A stretch of DNA of 64,000 nucleotides from CAZGUH01 sp964529005 (GTDB lineage Bacteria > Actinomycetota > Acidimicrobiia > Acidimicrobiales > Ilumatobacteraceae). Where the stretch lies: the NCBI GenBank assembly GCA_964529005.1, contig CAZGUH010000009.1, positions 1 through 64,000 of the forward strand, written 5' to 3'. Under the pieces are notes generated by a model. It was not told where the DNA came from and ran no database searches. It was given only the letters and a program-made list of their open reading frames with translations. Below, in pieces: positions 51,574-60,390 of the stretch. Within the stretch, counting starts at the first letter, position 1. Each line of letters starts with the position of its first letter. The position numbers and the translations under genes were made by a program.

Positions 51574-53292
51574 CTACGACACCGACGTTCGCGGGCGCGC
51601 TCGAAGCAGGACGCCGGGAGCGACGTCGTTCGCGACGTCCGACCCGCGTCGCCGAATGATCCGCCCGTTGACGATGACCGTATCGATGCCCTCTGCGTCG
51701 ACGGTGATGCGTCGGGCTCCAGCGGGGAGGTCTCGAACCAGGCGGCGCTGTCCATTGCCCACGGTGTCAGGATCGAAGACCACGACGTCGGCGCCATACC
51801 CTTCGGCCAACACGCCTCGATCGGCAAACCCGAACAGCGTTGCCGGGTCCTTGGTCAACATACGGACCGCCTGTTCCAGTGTGAGAACGCTCGTGTCGCG
51901 AGCCCAGTGGCCGAGGAGCCGCGTGGCGAAGCAGGCGTCGCACAGTTGGCTGACGTGCGCTCCCGCGTCCGACAGGGCGACCTGCGTCACTGGATGCGTG
52001 AGCAGAAGCGCGACCTCGTCCTCGTCGTTGTTCAAGAGTTCGAGAGAGAACCGAGCCTTGAGGTTGGACGCGATGGCGAGCTGAAGGAGCGCCTCGGCAG
52101 GATGCACTCCCTCGGCAGACGCGTACGCCGTCAGGTGCGTCTGCTCCAGATCGGGCCGCCCTGGCATCGATGCGATGCGCATGCCGTCCCAGATGCGGTG
52201 CCAGCGCTCGGAGTCCGTCGCGTCGCGAAAGCGCTGCGCGAACCCGCGGCTGGAGTACGCAGCGATGCGTCCCTCCGGCGTGTTCGCCGCGTACACGTCG
52301 GCGAACTCCGCCTCGAGCGTGTGCGCGCGCAAGGCGGCGGGCGCGGTATGCGTCAACGGCATCGGATCGGCGATGTCGAACTCGCTCGTCACCGGGAGAC
52401 ACGACACCTGAGGGGTGATCGGCACCCCACGCGCGTGAGCCGCTTCCGATCGGGCCAACAGTCGCCGGTGACCATCCGCACGTCCCCCCATGCCGGCGGT
52501 GAGGCCGGTGAAGGTGATCGTCACCCCCGTTGCTGCGTGGATCTGTTCGAGCTCACCGATGGACAGGTTCGGACCGATGCCGGCCATGAACAAGCCACCC
52601 CGCTCGCTGGCGACCCGCGCCAGTGCGATGATCTCCGACAACTCCGCGAGGCGGCTCGGGACGGGAAGACCGCCGGCTCCGATGTGCCCAGGATGCATGG
52701 AGGTGGAGAAGCCGACGGCGCCGGCGTGGAGGGCCTCCGCGAGCAGGTCGGCCATCTGCGCCACTTCGGCGCCGGTCGCAGCTCGCCGGGACGCATCCTC
52801 TCCCATGACCCACACGCGCAGCGGGCTGTGCGGGACAAGAGCAGCGACGTTGAGCGCTGGGTGAGCGCGCTGGAGCGCCTCGAGGTACTCCGGAAAGGTC
52901 TCGAAGCCCCACTCTGCGCCGAGGCCCGCTCGTAGGCATTCGAAGTCCATGCCTTCGACGTTCTCCAGCGTCCGCATGACGAGCTCGCGGTCCTCTCGCC
53001 TCGTCGGCGCGAAGCCGAAGCCGCAGTTGCCCATGACGACCGTCGTCACGCCGTGCCATGAGCTCACGCTGAGCATCGGATCCCACATCACCTGCGCATC
53101 CAGATGCGTATGGATGTCGATGAAGCCTGGCGCGACCACGAGACCGGTCGCATCGAGCTCTACATCCGCCTGCTCTTCGATCTGGCCGACCGCGACGATG
53201 ACGCCGTCCTTGACACCGACATCTGCACGTCGCCGTGCCAATCCCGTCCCGTCGACGACGTCGCCTCCCACGATCTTCAGATCCAATCCCAT
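51574..53292 (-). CDS. D-aminoacylase-type amidohydrolase
   Basis: A 572-residue amidohydrolase of the N-acyl-D-amino-acid deacylase group. N-terminal VAPGFIDIHTHLDAQVMWDP has the HxH metal motif, followed by GVTTVVMGNCGFGFAP, a conserved Cys region of the family. A Glu in WGFETFPEYLEAL, middle residues around GFSTSMHPGH, and the late ALSDAGAHVS (Asp) complete the site. The end GYGADVVVFDPDTVG belongs to the small beta domain. GGGAGGGG just upstream supports the ATG pair at 53292-53295. First gene of a three-gene unit with the LLM and SDR genes. Confidence 0.87.
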   Translation of the reverse strand: MGLDLKIVGGDVVDGTGLARRRADVGVKDGVIVAVGQIEEQADVELDATGLVVAPGFIDIHTHLDAQVMWDPMLSVSSWHGVTTVVMGNCGFGFAPTRREDRELVMRTLENVEGMDFECLRAGLGAEWGFETFPEYLEALQRAHPALNVAALVPHSPLRVWVMGEDASRRAATGAEVAQMADLLAEALHAGAVGFSTSMHPGHIGAGGLPVPSRLAELSEIIALARVASERGGLFMAGIGPNLSIGELEQIHAATGVTITFTGLTAGMGGRADGHRRLLARSEAAHARGVPITPQVSCLPVTSEFDIADPMPLTHTAPAALRAHTLEAEFADVYAANTPEGRIAAYSSRGFAQRFRDATDSERWHRIWDGMRIASMPGRPDLEQTHLTAYASAEGVHPAEALLQLAIASNLKARFSLELLNNDEDEVALLLTHPVTQVALSDAGAHVSQLCDACFATRLLGHWARDTSVLTLEQAVRMLTKDPATLFGFADRGVLAEGYGADVVVFDPDTVGNGQRRLVRDLPAGARRITVDAEGIDTVIVNGRIIRRRGSDVANDVAPGVLLRARPRTSVS

Positions 53293-53726
53293 CATCCCCT
53301 CCCTGGCCGCCCGCACGGGCGGACGAATTCGGCGATCGCGCGGTGTCGTGCGACGTGTTCGCTGAAGCGTGTCGGTGCGATCAAGCTCCGAGGCTTCGGC
53401 AGCCAACACGCCGGCTCGTCGATCGGACGCATCGCCCGCGGGGATCGGCTCGCACGGATGGACTGCTTGCAGAATCGGACCTCAGCCTGACCGTTGAGGT
53501 ATTACTACTTATCATGATCAGTAATAGCGTGTCAACCGATCGCTCCGGAGTCGCTCGGAGCATCGAGGTTGGGACGGTCGCGACCAATTCCTCTGCGCCG
53601 CCTCTCGGAGACTCAGTGATTGACGCTACCGCGAAATCGTGGTAATCGTTATAAGCTGTCGTGGCGGACGGACCGCCGCGACAGACGACCACCGCGGCGC
53701 CGGCGATTGGAGGAGGTCACACTCCC
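53293..53726. promoter_or_regulatory. 434-bp divergent control region
   Basis: No credible gene. Minus-strand promoter for the D-aminoacylase unit: TTGACA (53530-53535), 16-bp spacer, GATAAG (53508-53513), leaving a leader of about 200 nt. Between and over these lie ATTACT (53501-53506) and AGTAAT (53520-53525), an inverted repeat enclosing TGATCA (53515-53520). Plus-strand promoter for the crotonase: TTGACG (53620-53625), 17-bp spacer, TAATCG (53643-53648). Two small open frames here look like noise. Confidence 0.55.
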
Positions 53727-54527
53727 GTGAGTCTCGTTGAAACCTCGATCGATGCCGAGCTGGGCGCCGGTGAGATCGTCCTCAACCGACCTGAGAAACT
53801 CAATGCCTTCAACCGTGAGCTCGAGAACGATTTCTTCGCCGCGCTCCGACAGCTGTCGTCGGACGAGAGCGTCCGCTGCATCGTCCTGGCTGCGGCGGGC
53901 CGTGCCTTCAGCGCCGGCTACGACCTGCACGAGCTCACGGCCGATCGATCTGCCGGCAAGCATCAATCCGGCTACGACGACTGGTACGCGTTTCATCACC
54001 GCTTGCGCCGCTGGCGCTCGGTGCGGGAGGCGGACGTGCCGGTCGTCGCGGCCGTTCACGGCTACTGCTTCGGCATCGCCACCCTCTTGGTCACCATGAC
54101 CGACATCGTGGTGATCGCGACCGATGCGACCTGGGGCGCGGCACAGGTCCGCGGGGGCGGCGGCTACAACGGAGCGACGCTGGCCTACATCGTGGGGCAT
54201 CGAAAAGCCCGCGAGATCGACTTTCGATCGGCTCGTCTGAGCGGTCGCGAAGCGGTCGACATCGGATGGGCGAACTACGCAGTGCCCGCCGCGGACGTGC
54301 TTCCTCGCGCCCGCGAGATCGCACGCGACATCGCGCTGACGCCGCGAGCGACGCTGGTCACGAAGAAGGCGCAGCTGAACCGTCTCATGGATGACCAGGG
54401 CTTCACCCGTGCCCTGGACGACGGCGGCCTCGTGCACACGGTGCTGGACTTCACGCCGGGAGTCGACGACATGTACGCGTCCTTGCATGCGGGCGGAGTC
54501 AGGCAGACCGTCGCGAAGTGGACGTGA
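53727..54527 (+). CDS. Crotonase-family protein lacking the usual glutamates
   Basis: A 266-residue crotonase-fold protein. EIVLNRPEKLNAFNREL at the start and AAGRAFSAGYDLHEL give the first oxyanion loop. In hydratases the next motif has Glu in GGG.EL and FG.PE; here the stretch reads HGYCFGIATLLVTMTD and ATWGAAQVRGG, so neither glutamate is present. It may be an isomerase, hydrolase or ring-cleaving member instead of a hydratase. The GTG start follows GGAGGAGG by 11 nt; a longer N-terminus is less likely. The only plus-strand gene of the island. Confidence 0.8.
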   Translation: MSLVETSIDAELGAGEIVLNRPEKLNAFNRELENDFFAALRQLSSDESVRCIVLAAAGRAFSAGYDLHELTADRSAGKHQSGYDDWYAFHHRLRRWRSVREADVPVVAAVHGYCFGIATLLVTMTDIVVIATDATWGAAQVRGGGGYNGATLAYIVGHRKAREIDFRSARLSGREAVDIGWANYAVPAADVLPRAREIARDIALTPRATLVTKKAQLNRLMDDQGFTRALDDGGLVHTVLDFTPGVDDMYASLHAGGVRQTVAKWT

Positions 54528-54545
54528 GCGAGCTCGCCGGAGGGC

Positions 54546-56225
54546 TCAGAAGCGGTTCACGACATCCCGACCGGCGACCGCGACGGCAAGAGCAACACCG
54601 ATCCCCGTGACCACGCACATCGTGAGCGCGAGCGCCGCCATCTGGGGATACGAGCCGAACGTCCACACGTCGTAGAGCTTGGTGCCCATCACCTGCGTGT
54701 CGACGGATCGGACGAGAACGGACGCCGAGAACTCATGGCTCAGGATGACGAACATCAGAGCTCCCGCTCCTGCGATGGCAGGCCGCATGAGAGGAATCAC
54801 GATCTCGATCTTCGATCGCAGCGTCCCAGCGCCCGACGCGTGGGACGCTTCCTCGTACGCGTGACCGAGCGCAGCGAGGCCACCCAGCTGCATCCTCGTG
54901 GTGAAGGGAAGCATAAGCGTCACATAGACGAGGATGACAACCCACGTTGTTCCGTACAGGACGATCGGTGGCTCGATGTAGGTGAAGAGAAATCCTGCGC
55001 CGATAACGACGGCAGGAACGCCAAGCGGGATGTTGACGAGCAGGTCAAGGAGAATGCGATGGAGTCGCGATCCCTGACTGTTTCGGATAACGGTGGCCAC
55101 GACAAAGCCGATCGGTAGAGCGATCGTAACCGCCACGACCACGATCGTCACGCTGTTCCGGATCGCAGAGAGAACGCTGTCGTCGCTGTAGATTGCTCGG
55201 AAGTTCGCCAACGTGAACTTTCCGGGCTCGATGTCACCCGTGTAGAAGGGCGACACCGCCACGACGGCGAGAGCGCAGATCGGCAGCACCGCCGCCACGA
55301 CTCCGAACAGCGCGAGCGCGACGGCCGCGAGCTTCGACGGCCGATCCGTGCGGCGGAGCCCCCGCCCTCCGTGGGTGACGAAGCGGCCTTCGTTCTTGAG
55401 GAGCAGCCGCTGGACGAGCACCACCGCCACACCCATGATCAGCAAGGGTGACGCGATCGCCGCGGCCGCGCCGTAGTCGAGCGGCGACTCGGCGGTGAAC
55501 CGGTACAGCTCCGTCGTCAGCACGCGCACGTTGTTCCTCGTCCCGAGCAGCAACGGCGCGGTGATCTGGCCCAAGCCCAGCAGCAACGCCGTGAACGTTC
55601 CGTACACGAGAACAGGACGCAGCAACGGAAGCGTCACGCTCAGGAACGCCCGCCTGGGAGAGGAGCCTCCCGCCTGTGCGGCCTCGATGAGCTCGCCGTG
55701 GATGTTGCTCAGTCCGGCGCGAACGAAAAGGTACACGAACGAGGTCAGCGAGAAGCCGGTGACGATGATGATCCACGTCGGTGTGTAGATGTCGATCGGT
55801 CCGCTCTCGCCGTCGATGAACGGAAGCGTTCGCAGGAGCGAGTTCAGATAACCCGTCCGCGGCGACAGGAGGATCGCCCAGCCGGTGACCGTTGCGACCG
55901 CCGGTGCGATGATCGGCAGCACTGGCGCCACGGCGAGCCACTCGAACCGGCGTGGAAGGCGGGTGCTGAGCCACGCGAGCATGGTGCCGAGGACGAGAGC
56001 GATGGCAACCGACCCGAACGCCAGCGCGAACGTGTTGAGCAAGACGCGGTCCGCGTCGCGCATGTCGACCGCGCTGCGATAGCCATGGGCTCCGTCGGAC
56101 AGCGCGCGCGCCTGCAGCCGAATCAGCGGCGAGAGAACGAGGTACCCGAGGATGGCGATGAGGATCCAGGTACCGCCTCTCGACGCCACGCCGCGCGCTC
56201 GATGCCCGAGCGAGGTGGGCATCAT
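54546..56225 (-). CDS. Iron(III)/phosphonate-type ABC permease, double domain
   Basis: A 559-residue membrane protein with two fused MetI-like permease halves (about residues 75-285 and 355-550), as in FbpB/AfuB-type importers. Coupling-loop EAA motifs are seen in ELIEAAQAGGSSPRRAFLSV (near 205) and HAYEEASHASGAGTLRSKIE (near 470). About twelve hydrophobic segments. The start overlaps the stop of the ATPase gene (ATGA). The family imports iron(III), putrescine, thiamine, phosphonates or other anions, so the substrate is open. Confidence 0.88.
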   Translation of the reverse strand: MMPTSLGHRARGVASRGGTWILIAILGYLVLSPLIRLQARALSDGAHGYRSAVDMRDADRVLLNTFALAFGSVAIALVLGTMLAWLSTRLPRRFEWLAVAPVLPIIAPAVATVTGWAILLSPRTGYLNSLLRTLPFIDGESGPIDIYTPTWIIIVTGFSLTSFVYLFVRAGLSNIHGELIEAAQAGGSSPRRAFLSVTLPLLRPVLVYGTFTALLLGLGQITAPLLLGTRNNVRVLTTELYRFTAESPLDYGAAAAIASPLLIMGVAVVLVQRLLLKNEGRFVTHGGRGLRRTDRPSKLAAVALALFGVVAAVLPICALAVVAVSPFYTGDIEPGKFTLANFRAIYSDDSVLSAIRNSVTIVVVAVTIALPIGFVVATVIRNSQGSRLHRILLDLLVNIPLGVPAVVIGAGFLFTYIEPPIVLYGTTWVVILVYVTLMLPFTTRMQLGGLAALGHAYEEASHASGAGTLRSKIEIVIPLMRPAIAGAGALMFVILSHEFSASVLVRSVDTQVMGTKLYDVWTFGSYPQMAALALTMCVVTGIGVALAVAVAGRDVVNRF

Positions 56226-57388
56226 CGGAGCACCACTCCGTCGACCGCATGGTCGAACGCCGGAATCCAATCGACGTCGAGCCGTGCCCCGTGCCCGGCG
56301 AAGAAGACCGCCCGTTGCGATCGAACGGTCACGGAGACTTCTGCGCCGATCGGCATCGCGGCGGGATCGTCCTCGCTTCGGTCGACGATCGCCCGCAAGG
56401 AGCAGCTCTCGCGCCTGAGTTGAAGCTCGATCTGGCGACCGGCGAAGGTGCGGTCGACGATGGTCGCGGCGCCGACGACGAATACGTCGGCGCGCTGGGC
56501 ATCGCGTCTCGTCACTCCGAGGTCTTCAGGCCTGATCCTCAGGATGATCTCGTCCACATCGCGCGACGATGCCGACCGAAGACCCCGGATCCGCCCGAAC
56601 GCGCTCTGCCAACCGTCGTCCGTTCTCGAGAGCACGATCCGGTTCTTGTACCCGAGGAAGCCTGCGACGTAGTCACTGGCGGGCCGGTCGAACGCGACCG
56701 TTGGCGTGTCCAACTGCTCGATCCGACCATCCCTCATGATCGCGAGGCGATCACCAAGAGCGAGCGCCTCGGCTTGATCGTGCGTGACGTACACGCCGGT
56801 GAACCGGAGGCTCTCGTGCAGCTGATGGATCTCGCCCCGGACGAAGTCCCGCAGCCCGGCGTCGAGGTTGCTCAGCGGCTCGTCGAACAGGACGACACCG
56901 GGGCGCGCGACGAGCCCGCGCGCCAACGCCACACGTTGCTGCTGACCGCCGCTCAGCTGCCCTGGATAGCGGTCCAGGAGATGGCGGCAATCGACGAGTT
57001 CAGCGGCTTGCTCTACCCAACCGTTCTTGAGACCTTCGGCCTTCTTCTGGGCACGCAGCGGATAGGCGATGTTCGCCCGCACGGTCTTGTGGGGCCAAAG
57101 CGCATACGACTGGAAGATCATCCCGATGGAGCGCTTCTCCGGAGGGAGGCTGATCGATCGAGCGGCGTCGAACACCGCTCGATCACCGAAGCTGATGCGC
57201 CCCGACTCGGGGCGTTCGAAACCCGCGATCGAGCGCAGCATGGTCGTCTTGCCGCAGCCGCTGGGGCCGAGCAGGACGAGCAGCTCACCATCGTGGATTT
57301 CGAGGTCGACGTCGTCGAGCGCGACGACTCGTTTCCCCGATTTCTCCACGAACGACTTCGACAAGCCCTGTGTCAATACGCTGGTCAA
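56222..57388 (-). CDS. ABC importer ATPase (FbpC/PotA type)
   Basis: A 388-residue ATPase. Walker A LLGPSGCGKTTMLR (near residue 40), Q-loop GMIFQSYALWPHKTV, signature QLSGGQQQRVALAR (near 145), Walker B GVVLFDEPLSNLDAG, H-loop YVTHDQAEAL. The C-terminal 140 residues form a TOBE-like regulatory domain (LRIRPEDLGV). The start is TTG with GGAAGGG 7 nt upstream. First gene of a unit with the permease. The matching binding protein is probably the lipoprotein gene at 61179-62330, cut off from it by three sulfur genes. Confidence 0.88.
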   Translation of the reverse strand: MTSVLTQGLSKSFVEKSGKRVVALDDVDLEIHDGELLVLLGPSGCGKTTMLRSIAGFERPESGRISFGDRAVFDAARSISLPPEKRSIGMIFQSYALWPHKTVRANIAYPLRAQKKAEGLKNGWVEQAAELVDCRHLLDRYPGQLSGGQQQRVALARGLVARPGVVLFDEPLSNLDAGLRDFVRGEIHQLHESLRFTGVYVTHDQAEALALGDRLAIMRDGRIEQLDTPTVAFDRPASDYVAGFLGYKNRIVLSRTDDGWQSAFGRIRGLRSASSRDVDEIILRIRPEDLGVTRRDAQRADVFVVGAATIVDRTFAGRQIELQLRRESCSLRAIVDRSEDDPAAMPIGAEVSVTVRSQRAVFFAGHGARLDVDWIPAFDHAVDGVVLR

Positions 57389-57509
57389 CGATTCACCCTT
57401 CCGCGCCGCGCGGTTGCGCTGCCGTCCGCGCGCACTCGGAGCATCCCCGACTCACCTCGAGCACTCCCCCGACGACGACTCTTCCCCCAACGCACACGTA
57501 TCTCTAACA

Positions 57510-57538
57510 ATGATAGGGCGGGTTGCAACACGTGTCTA
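57510..57538 (-). promoter_or_regulatory. Promoter of the ABC ATPase-permease unit
   Basis: Minus strand TAGACA (57533-57538), 17-bp spacer, TATCAT (57510-57515). The -35 lies on the stop codon of cysNC, so the ABC genes can be expressed apart from the sulfur genes. An untranslated leader of about 115 nt follows. Confidence 0.6.
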
Positions 57539-59488
57539 GCGAACGTCCAGGCCGGGCGGTCGACCAGCCTCAGAGGTGATCGGGACGTCCAAGACGCCCA
57601 TGCGCCGCAGTACGTCGACGATCTCCTCGGCGGCCGACTGGGGTGTGGACACCAGGGTATCGATCCGGATCTCGGGCGACTCTGGTTGCTCGTACGGCGA
57701 GTCGATGCCAGTGAAGTTGGGAAGCCGGCCCGCGCGGGCCTTCTCATAGAGCCCCTTGGGATCTCGCGCCTCGGCGGTCGCAAGGGGTGTATCGACGAAC
57801 ACCTCACAGAACTGGCCCTCGGGGAGCCGCTCGCGGACGAGTCGCCGTTCGGCACGAAACGGCGAGATGAACGACGCGATCACGACGAGGCCTGCGTCGG
57901 CCATGAGAGCGGCGACCTCCGCGACCCGGCGGATGTTCTCGACCCGGTCCGCGTCGGTGAACCCCAGGTCGCGATTGAGCCCGTGCCGAACGTTGTCACC
58001 GTCGAGGAGATAGGTGTGGATCCCCATCGAGTGGAGCTGCCGCTCGAGGACGTTGGCGATGGTCGACTTTCCGGCGCCCGAAAGCCCTGTGAACCACACG
58101 ACCACAGGACAGTGCCCCATGAGAGTGCTGCGTGCTTCCGCCGTGACATCGACGGGCTGCCAGCGGACGTTGTGCGAACGACGCAACGCGAAATGGATGA
58201 GCCCTGCGCCGACCGTGTCGTCGCTGAACCTGTCGATGACCACGAAGCCACCCGTGTCGCGGTTCTCCCGATAGGGGTCGAACGCGATGGGGCGATCGGT
58301 GGCGATCGTGCAGACTCCGATCTCGTTCAGCCCCAAGGTGCTTCCCGCCATGCGTTCGAGCGTGTTCACGTTCACCTTGTAGCGAGGCTGGCTGACCGCG
58401 ACGCCGACGGTGGTCGTGCCGATCTTCATCAGATACGAGCGCCCCGGAAGCATCGGCTGCTCATGCATCCAGACGACATGGCCCTCGAACTGGTCGGCGA
58501 CGCCAGCAGGGCTCTCGTCGTCCGCGAGCACGTCACCCCGACCGACATCGATCTCGTCGGCCAGGACGACGGTGACCGCCTGGCCGGCGGTCGCCTCGGT
58601 CCGCAGGGCATCGCCGACGTGGATCTGCTCGATCGAGCTCGCGTGATTCGACGGCAGGATCCGGACACAGTCGCCGACACGGACGGAGCCAGCGGAGATC
58701 ATCCCGGAGAAGCCGCGAAAGTCGGGATGGGGACGGCTCACCCACTGGATCGCCATGCGAAACGGGCGTCGGCGTGCCTCGTCCTCGACGTCGACGGTCT
58801 CGAGGTGGTCGATGAGCGTCGGACCCGCGTACCACGGCGTGTTCTCGCTGCGGCGGACGACGTTGTCGCCGCGCAACGCCGACATCGGGATCGACACGAT
58901 GTCGGTCACCCCGAGATTCTCGGCAAAGGCGGTGTACTCGGCGACAACGCCGCGGAAGACCTCCTGCGAGTACCCGACCAGATCGAGTTTGTTCACGGCG
59001 AGGACGACCTTGTCGATGCCGAGCAGCGACACGATGTACGTGTGCCGCCGAGTCTGTGTGAGAACACCCTTTCGAGCGTCGACGAGGATGACGGCAAGTT
59101 CGGCATTCGAGGCGCCGGTCACCATGTTCCGCGTGTACTGCTCGTGGCCGGGCGTGTCGGCCACGATGAACTTTCGGCGCTCGGTGGTGAAGAAGCGGTA
59201 GGCGACGTCGATCGTGATCCCCTGCTCCCTCTCGGCGGCCAAGCCGTCGACCACGAGTGCGAGATCGAGGTCGTTCCCCTGGGTGCCGACCCGCCTCGAG
59301 TCGGCGGCGAGAGCGGCGAGGTGATCGTCGAAGATGAGGTGGGACTCGTAGAGCAGACGGCCGATCAACGTGCTCTTGCCGTCGTCGACGCTGCCGCATG
59401 TGATGAAGCGAAGGAGACCCTTCGCCTCCTGGGCCGCGAGGTATGCGCCCGCGTCCTCGACGACAAGCCCCTCGCGTGCGTGCACCAT
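57536..59488 (-). CDS. cysNC: Sulfate adenylyltransferase large subunit fused to APS kinase
   Basis: A 650-residue bifunctional protein. Residues 25-240 are the GTPase of ATP sulfurylase: G1 GSVDDGKSTLIGRL, G3 ADTPGHEQYTRNM, G4 VNKLDLV, then elongation-factor-like domains II and III. APS kinase starts near 465 with the P-loop WFTGLSGAGKSTIAN, then LDGDNVRHGLNRDLGF and the lid FISPFRAERR. With CysD it turns sulfate into PAPS. The start overlaps the cysD stop (ATGA). No PAPS reductase or sulfite reductase gene is in the window, which favours a sulfation role. Confidence 0.95.
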   Translation of the reverse strand: MVHAREGLVVEDAGAYLAAQEAKGLLRFITCGSVDDGKSTLIGRLLYESHLIFDDHLAALAADSRRVGTQGNDLDLALVVDGLAAEREQGITIDVAYRFFTTERRKFIVADTPGHEQYTRNMVTGASNAELAVILVDARKGVLTQTRRHTYIVSLLGIDKVVLAVNKLDLVGYSQEVFRGVVAEYTAFAENLGVTDIVSIPMSALRGDNVVRRSENTPWYAGPTLIDHLETVDVEDEARRRPFRMAIQWVSRPHPDFRGFSGMISAGSVRVGDCVRILPSNHASSIEQIHVGDALRTEATAGQAVTVVLADEIDVGRGDVLADDESPAGVADQFEGHVVWMHEQPMLPGRSYLMKIGTTTVGVAVSQPRYKVNVNTLERMAGSTLGLNEIGVCTIATDRPIAFDPYRENRDTGGFVVIDRFSDDTVGAGLIHFALRRSHNVRWQPVDVTAEARSTLMGHCPVVVWFTGLSGAGKSTIANVLERQLHSMGIHTYLLDGDNVRHGLNRDLGFTDADRVENIRRVAEVAALMADAGLVVIASFISPFRAERRLVRERLPEGQFCEVFVDTPLATAEARDPKGLYEKARAGRLPNFTGIDSPYEQPESPEIRIDTLVSTPQSAAEEIVDVLRRMGVLDVPITSEAGRPPGLDVR

Positions 59489-60390
59489 CAGAAGTAGCCC
59501 TCTTGCTTCTTCTTCTCCATCGAGCTGGACGAATCGAAGTCGATGACCCTGCCATGCCGCTCACTGGTCGTCGCGAGGAGCATCTCCTGGATGATCCCGA
59601 CGAGTGTGTCCGCCTCGCTCTCGACTGCTCCGGTGAGGGGGTAGCAACCGAGGGTGCGAAACCGCACCTTTCTCCGCATCGGCCGCTCGCCCGGCTGCAG
59701 GCGCATGCGGTCGTCGTCGACCACGATCAGGGTTCCATCGCGGTCGACCACCGGTCGTTCGTCGGCGAAGTAGAGCGACGCGATCGGGATCTCCTCGATC
59801 AGGATGTATTGCCATACGTCGAGTTCGGTCCAGTTGGACAGTGGGAACACACGAATGCTCTCGCCGGGACGATGTCGCACGTTGTACGTCCGCCAGAGCT
59901 CCGGGCGCTGACGGCGTGGGTCCCAACGGTGGTGTGCCGAGCGCAACGAGAAGATGCGTTCCTTGGCGCGGGAGCGCTCTTCGTCCCGCCGTGCTCCGCC
60001 GAGCGCGACGTCGAACTTCCACTGGTCCAGCGCCTGCTTCAGACCCTGCGTCTTCCACAGTTCCGTGTGCAACGCGGATCCGTGGTCGAAGGGGTTGATG
60101 CCACGCTCGAGGCAGTCCGGATTCTGATGCACCAGGAGCTCCATCCCACACGAGGCCGCCATCCGATCGCGCAGCTCGTACATCGCTCGAAACTTCCATG
60201 TCGTGTCCACGTGCAGCAGCGGAAAGGGTGGTGTGCCGGGCGAGAAGGCCTTCCGGGCAAGATGCAAGAGGACCGAACTGTCCTTTCCCGCCGAGAACAA
60301 CATCACCGGGCGTTCGGCCTCGGCGACAGCTTCGAGGATGATGTGGATGGCTTCTGCCTCGAGGCGCTGCAGGTGCGTCAGCCGCTGCAT
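59488..60390 (-). CDS. cysD: Sulfate adenylyltransferase small subunit
   Basis: A 300-residue ATP sulfurylase catalytic subunit making APS from ATP and sulfate together with CysN. PP-loop VMLFSAGKDSSVLLHLARKA (near residue 30), LLHVDTTWKFRAMYELRD (near 60), the conserved GGARRDEERSRAKERIFS (near 132) and the C-terminal DSSSSMEKKKQEGYF that is diagnostic for CysD. It overlaps cysQ upstream by 13 bp and cysNC downstream, giving a tightly packed sulfur unit. Confidence 0.96.
   Translation of the reverse strand: MQRLTHLQRLEAEAIHIILEAVAEAERPVMLFSAGKDSSVLLHLARKAFSPGTPPFPLLHVDTTWKFRAMYELRDRMAASCGMELLVHQNPDCLERGINPFDHGSALHTELWKTQGLKQALDQWKFDVALGGARRDEERSRAKERIFSLRSAHHRWDPRRQRPELWRTYNVRHRPGESIRVFPLSNWTELDVWQYILIEEIPIASLYFADERPVVDRDGTLIVVDDDRMRLQPGERPMRRKVRFRTLGCYPLTGAVESEADTLVGIIQEMLLATTSERHGRVIDFDSSSSMEKKKQEGYF

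Noticed and set aside
53104..53645. Two plus-strand frames of about 130 codons before the crotonase
   Set aside because: They overlap the D-aminoacylase gene in antisense and the promoter region, have no ribosome site or domain and cover both candidate promoters.
56249..59497. Plus-strand open frame of 1082 codons opposite the ABC ATPase and cysNC
   Set aside because: It is antisense to two strongly recognised genes, rich in Asp/Arg/Val/His repeats typical of the complement of high-GC coding DNA, and has no recognisable domain.
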